Shown in pieces: positions 59,398 through 64,000 of a DNA stretch of 64,000 nt. This DNA is from Corylus avellana (lineage: Eukaryota > Streptophyta > Magnoliopsida > Fagales > Betulaceae). Each line of letters starts with the position of its first letter. Positions within the stretch are counted from its first letter, which is position 1. The stretch lies in contig NC_081544.1 of the NCBI RefSeq assembly GCF_901000735.1, forward strand, positions 34,857,235-34,921,234, in the 5' to 3' direction. The notes beneath the pieces were generated by a model. It made no database searches, had not been told where the DNA came from, and was given only the letters and a program-made list of their open reading frames with translations. A program made the position numbers and the translations under genes.

Positions 59398-60701
59398 ATG
59401 AAGATTGACGTGCAAGTTATCTCCACCGAAACCATCAAACCCTCTTCGTCCACCGCTGAACACCTCAGGCATCACACTCTCTCCTTCATTGATCAAATTA
59501 CACCTTCGATTTTCATGCCTTTACTTCTCTTTTACCCGAGAGATATTGGTGTTGCTTATCTCAGCAACGAAGAACGCCAAACCCGGATTAAGAAATCCTT
59601 ATCCGAGTCCTTGACACGATTTTACCCGCTAGCAGGACGGATTAAAGACAACTTTCACGTTGATTGCAACGATGAGGGGGTCCACTACGTGGAAGCCAAG
59701 GCCACGTGCCAACTTTCCGAAATTCTTGAGGATCCAGACCCAACTGAGCACAACAAATTCCTCCCATATGAACTGGACGATATGAATGAAGTAGCCTTAG
59801 CCGTCCAACTTACCACCTTCGACTGCGGTGGGATTGTGATCGGACTGACCTTCGCCCACAAGGTTTTGGATGCTTCCTCATTCTTCTTGTTCCTCAATAG
59901 TTGGGCAGCTATTGCTCGTGGTAGTAGCAACATAGCCACTCCACTATTTGAATCAGCCACCATCTTCCCGCCGGTAACTGAACCTAGCTTTATTATACCT
60001 AGGGGTAGTCCGGGAAAGGAAAAGATTGCGATAAAGAGATTTGTGTTCAAGGGGTCTGCAATCAATAGCGGCTCTGAGAGACAAATACAGCACCGATGAC
60101 ACCAACATCGAATACCCACGCCCCACTCGCGTGGAGGCTTTATAGGCTTTCATATAAAATCGCTTCCTTGCCGCCACCCAACCGGACCCCAACAAGTTGT
60201 ACACCCTATCTCACGTATCCAACGTGCGCACAAGGTTGGTCCCGCCTCTTTCTGAAAATTACTTCGGGAACATTTCCTTGGGTACGGGATTTGCAATCTC
60301 CAAGGACACCGAGGATGTGTTTGAGCGCATTGTTATTCCGCTGAGAGAGAGATGCCATGAGGAAAGTAGACATGAATTTTGTGAAAAGTTTCCAAGAGAG
60401 TGGTGGGAGCTCTAATTTCGTCATAGAGAACTTGGAAAGATACAGGAAAGGAGAGGTGGTCGCGTTAGCCTTCACCAGCTTGTGCAGGTTTCCAGTTTAT
60501 GAGGCGGGTTTTGGGTGGGGAAAGCCTGTGTGGGTTGCCTCGGCTAGATTGTTGTTCAAGAATCTAGTTGGTTTTTTCGACACGAAATCAGGGAATGGAA
60601 TAGAGGTATGGATTAATTTGGATGAGGAAGATATGGCTAAATTCGAAGTTGACAAGGAGCTCCTGGCGTGTGTTTCCTCCGCAAAAGTTTATGCGGTTTA
60701 G
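59398..60701 (+). pseudogene. BAHD acyltransferase (vinorine synthase-like), disrupted
   Basis: The region reads as a full-length BAHD enzyme of about 430 codons with four lesions. The start MKIDVQVISTETIKPSSST, LSESLTRFYPLAGRI and the catalytic HXXXD motif as HKVLD are intact. The first frameshift is near 60070 (one extra base before GCT CTG AGA). In the new frame stops occur at 60143-60145 and 60155-60157, where the family has Ser and Trp in EALSAFIWNRF. A second shift (4 extra bases, about 60350-60353) precedes ATG AGG AAA GTA GAC. The 3' part carries GFGWG in place of DFGWG. BAHD enzymes transfer acyl groups from CoA to alcohols or amines in specialised metabolism in the cytosol; the substrate cannot be told. 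There are no introns. With four lesions this is a clear pseudogene. Confidence 0.9.
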
Positions 60702-60880
60702 GCCGCCATTTTTATTTATTTATTTATTTTCTTCTAAATATTGGATGCTCGTACAGTTGTGGCCAAAATAATCTTACTGTGTTTAAAAGTTTGCCTACAT
60801 GTGGAAATATGGTTTTTAATCTTTTAGTACATGTCTCACATGAGTCACACTCACATCTCTTGGCCTGTGAGCTGTGAAGA

Positions 60881-60966
60881 AAGATTTTTTATTCTTTTTG
60901 TGTGGGTGTAATAAGTTTGCCTACATGTGGAAAGATTTTTTATTCTTTTTGTGTGGGTGTAATAAT
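60881..60966. repeat. 51-bp tandem duplication downstream of the BAHD pseudogene
   Basis: aagattttttattctttttg, followed by tgtgggtgtaataa, occurs from 60881 and again from 60932. The first copy is followed by gtttgcctacatgtggaa, which also appears near 60789. It is a recent local duplication with no coding content. Confidence 0.75.
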
Positions 60967-61457
60967 AATAAAATGTTTGTTTAATAATATTAAGGAAGAA
61001 GTGAAATTATATTATTTCGTTTTAATTGGGGTGTTTGTTGAAACTAGCCTCAGATTCCTATGTTTAATTAAATTAACTGAAAATACCAAAAAAAAAAAAA
61101 GTTTTGAGTAACCAAGAACCAAGATTGTTTTGCAATATGCTTGGAAGAAAATGAGAAAGATAATAGAAAATACCTGTTGAAATTTTCAATGATAAGGAGA
61201 CCATAGTACAATTGATGGGTTACAATTACAATTAGTTTTTGACACCTCAAAAAGTTAATCTCACATCGAAAAGATAGATTACATATTAACATGGAGTACT
61301 AGTGGGTGAGTTATAAAAAAATTAGCTTTTGAGTTATATATTAATTTTTTATTTGGTGAAACTCGACGTTATAATAGGGATTGGATTAAGGTTAGATTAC
61401 ATTTAAATAAACTCAAATCATTTGTAAATTTTTATAATTAATTGGGTCTTGTACACA

Positions 61458-61494
<37 letters not shown>

Positions 61495-62193
61495 AAAAAA
61501 AGAAGCTAGATGTAACCTTTTTGAACTCTTTCCTAGTGGTGAAAATTAAGTGTCTAAGACCAAATTACTCGTCAATCTTTATCTACGCTTTCTCTCTTTG
61601 TTTCCTGTACGTGGAAGAGTACGTACTTCAGTTATATATGAAGAGGTCGATCAATGATAGATACATTAACCGTAAAAGCTTTGATCACTCGTTCACACCA
61701 TGATCCCGATATAATCCAGACAAACCCAGACCTTCAAATCCAAAAACTTATATTTACAAATGAACCAAGTTAGTTGAAGAATAGTTAGACTTCAACTATA
61801 ATTCAATGATAGTTTTTAAGAGTGACGCAATGATATAGTCTTTAATTTTGACTATTATTCTTGAACTCCATAATCTACTTTAACACCTCTCCGGTGTCTC
61901 TGCAAAAACTCGTGTCCAATTAAGCATAAGCTTCTGCATATTCCCTTTGTTTGTACTAGTGTGCCCTTTGCTATATATGCGCAATCTCTGCTTAAATGTT
62001 TAGGGCTCAAACGAACGTTGTCTTTCGTACCTTTAGAAAATTAAAAAAACCACCGGACCATGAAACAAAGCCATTTTATTCAAAAGGCTTTTTTTTTAAA
62101 AATAAATAAATAAATAAAAGATTAATTAAGGTGGGTCTGAATTTTGTCGAAAGCGAGAGGTAACCTTTGACCCTACGAAATTCGTCTGAAATG

Positions 62194-62330
62194 GGAATGG
62201 AACTCATACTAATTAATAATGAAACCAAGTACGATGAGTTTCGGTGTTGGATATTGGAGGACTACAAGAATAAGAGGTGGGTTAAGAAAACATTTCATTT
62301 ACCTTTTACGTGGATGATGCATCATCAATT
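62194..62330 (+). pseudogene. Possible F-box-associated domain fragment
   Basis: A short open stretch includes MELILINNETKYDEFRCWIL and then EDYKNKRWVKK. The pattern 'W-x-L-x-D-Y-x-N-x-x-W-V-K' is reminiscent of the F-box-associated domain of plant F-box proteins. There is no F-box upstream and no continuation downstream, so at best it is a relic. The match is weak and short. Confidence 0.3.
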
Positions 62331-64000
62331 TCTCGCCTTCAACAATAACATGCACCGGCGAAATCTGCTTCAGCCCACGGATCACGGATGTAAGGCTGAA
62401 AAGAACCAATTGTGAATGCTTAATTACTCTATTATACTACCATGACAGGAATTTTTAAGAGACCCAATCTCACCGGACTCTCCCCAAGGTGGTGGCGTGG
62501 TGAAATCATAATTGGATTTCTATCGTTGATGTCACGTTCGACGGTTAGGTGACGGCCGAGTTTAATAAACCTCATCCATCAGGTGTATCTAGTTTCGTTT
62601 ACTTGTTTGTATTTGAGTCATTTTGAGCATTTCCATCAAGATATTTAAATTTTTTCTATATTTAATTTTGAAAATGTATTTTTTTTATTTAACTAATCAT
62701 TTATTAAAATTATTAAATATCAAACTCTCTATATTTTTTTACTTTAAATAATAATTTATGTAATATTTATTACATACGTTTATTATTAAATATTTAAATT
62801 TGTGTAAACTATAAGGTGAGTTTGTAATCAAATTAATTATAATAAAAATTAAAGCATCTCAAACTTCTTTTTTTTTTTTTTTTTTTTTTTTAAATTATTG
62901 TTCCCACCTTTAAATTTTATATTGTAAATTTTATGTTTTATATATGAATGAGCTCAGATTACCCTGACCTCTGCACTATACGTACAATTGGTTACATTCT
63001 TGTATTATTATATCATTTCCTCCCAATATGCATCATTACCATATAGTATTTCCATTAATGTATATATTGTCAACAAATGGTCTTATTAATCTTCTTTGCC
63101 GTTTCAAATTATATATTTTCAACCTTGGCTTTTATGAAAGAATGCTTAGACCATGTTGGCCTTTTACGGTTTTACCCATACACATGGGTTTTTTTCTTTC
63201 TTTTACTAATATATGGCTATGAATTGAAGCTCAAAATTGTTTCAAGAAAAGCAGCTCAATTTATGTTAAATATATATATATAAAAACTAATAATAATAAA
63301 AATAATTATTTAATTCATATTTTAACGACTACACAACATGTAAAGTATTTTAATTGAAATTAAGAATAAAATGATGAGTCACAAAACTTATAATACCATG
63401 TTAACAATATAGACACAATTGTTTAACAGTTGTTATTATTGCTAACAATAAATATCTTTGTTCTTTGTTCTATCATCTAATATTATTTTAGACAATCATT
63501 TGCTTGTTTCAGCATCAGATTAATTCTCGGAATATTGCATGCACCAAAATATTAACAAAAAAAAAGCACACATAACCATCACATTATATATATATATAGT
63601 ATAGTTTATGCATATGTAGGACTGTATATAGGGCCGGTATGATACATGAAGCCATGCTCTCGTTGATAATTAATTAACCAAAGCTCACATGACGACGCGC
63701 ATGTGTTCATCCCAGCCTTGATATATTTTGATCAAATTGTGTCGGACCTACTAAAAAAATTACTTAATGAATCTGAGAAAGCATGTAACTGAAGATAGTA
63801 GTGTGATCCAATATTGCTAGTGAGTGGAGAGTCATTAAAATATTATTTTAGATATGAGCTTTTTATTAACCATAATTATTTAATTGGACATACCCAAAAA
63901 CCATGATAAAATAAGAGTTTGAGTCAAACGCAGGTTGCATGAAACTTGACGTCATGTTTATTTTAAGTTTACACTCGCTTTATAAAGATAAATGTTATAG

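Larger units (their letters stand above)
60702..64000. other. AT-rich terminal region, mostly without genes
   Basis: A (TA)n tract spans about 61463-61489 and a T-run about 62868-62890. tctcacatcgaaaag near 61259 recalls the conserved motif near the ends of small plant LTR elements, but no pair was found. Apart from the possible F-box-associated fragment at 62194-62330 I recognise no gene. Long ATTTA-type repeats dominate 62640-62830. Confidence 0.45.

Overview
The window is plant nuclear DNA, most likely from a woody core eudicot (rosid). It is AT-rich, has many long homopolymer runs and AT microsatellites, and its genes are split by many GT-AG introns. The protein families are all plant families: a type-B response regulator, a malectin-like LRR receptor kinase, a chloroplast small heat-shock protein, HHL1, GRAS, BAHD and CYP71. 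The species cannot be fixed from the sequence alone.

Layout. 1-6.7 kb is a degenerate mosaic. It holds a frameshifted FAR1/MULE-type transposase gene whose last splice donor runs in frame into two exons of a VARICOSE (EDC4) gene, then one synaptotagmin-like exon, a PPR fragment and a 75-bp minisatellite. 8.1-9.6 kb is an intact GDSL esterase/lipase. 11.3-12.9 kb (minus) and 24.7-26.4 kb (plus) are two intact, divergently oriented paralogues of an AIRP2-type RING E3 ligase. Between them lies a complete 15-exon LRR receptor kinase (15.2-20.7 kb, minus). 32.2-37.0 kb is an ARR11-type response regulator with a 2.2-kb first intron. 38.5-42.8 kb (minus) is a TPX2/WVD2-like 7 microtubule gene with one GC-AG intron. 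44.2-45.1 kb (minus) is a chloroplast small heat-shock protein with heat-shock elements. 48.1-50.9 kb is a CYP71 P450 interrupted by one nonsense codon. 51.4-53.5 kb (minus) is HHL1. 55.3-57.0 kb (minus) is a disrupted GRAS gene resembling RAD1, and 59.4-60.7 kb is a disrupted BAHD acyltransferase. The last 3.3 kb is AT-rich, with at most an F-box-associated fragment.

The genes do not form one pathway. Three of them (receptor kinase, ARR11, HHL1) match three consecutive Arabidopsis loci, At1g67720, At1g67710 and At1g67700, so the window looks like an ancestral syntenic block expanded by insertions. The intact conserved genes sit beside a set of broken accessory genes (P450, GRAS/RAD1-like, BAHD). 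The most unusual item is the in-frame transposase-VARICOSE chimera at 0.9-4.1 kb. I saw nothing that amounts to a wholly new system.
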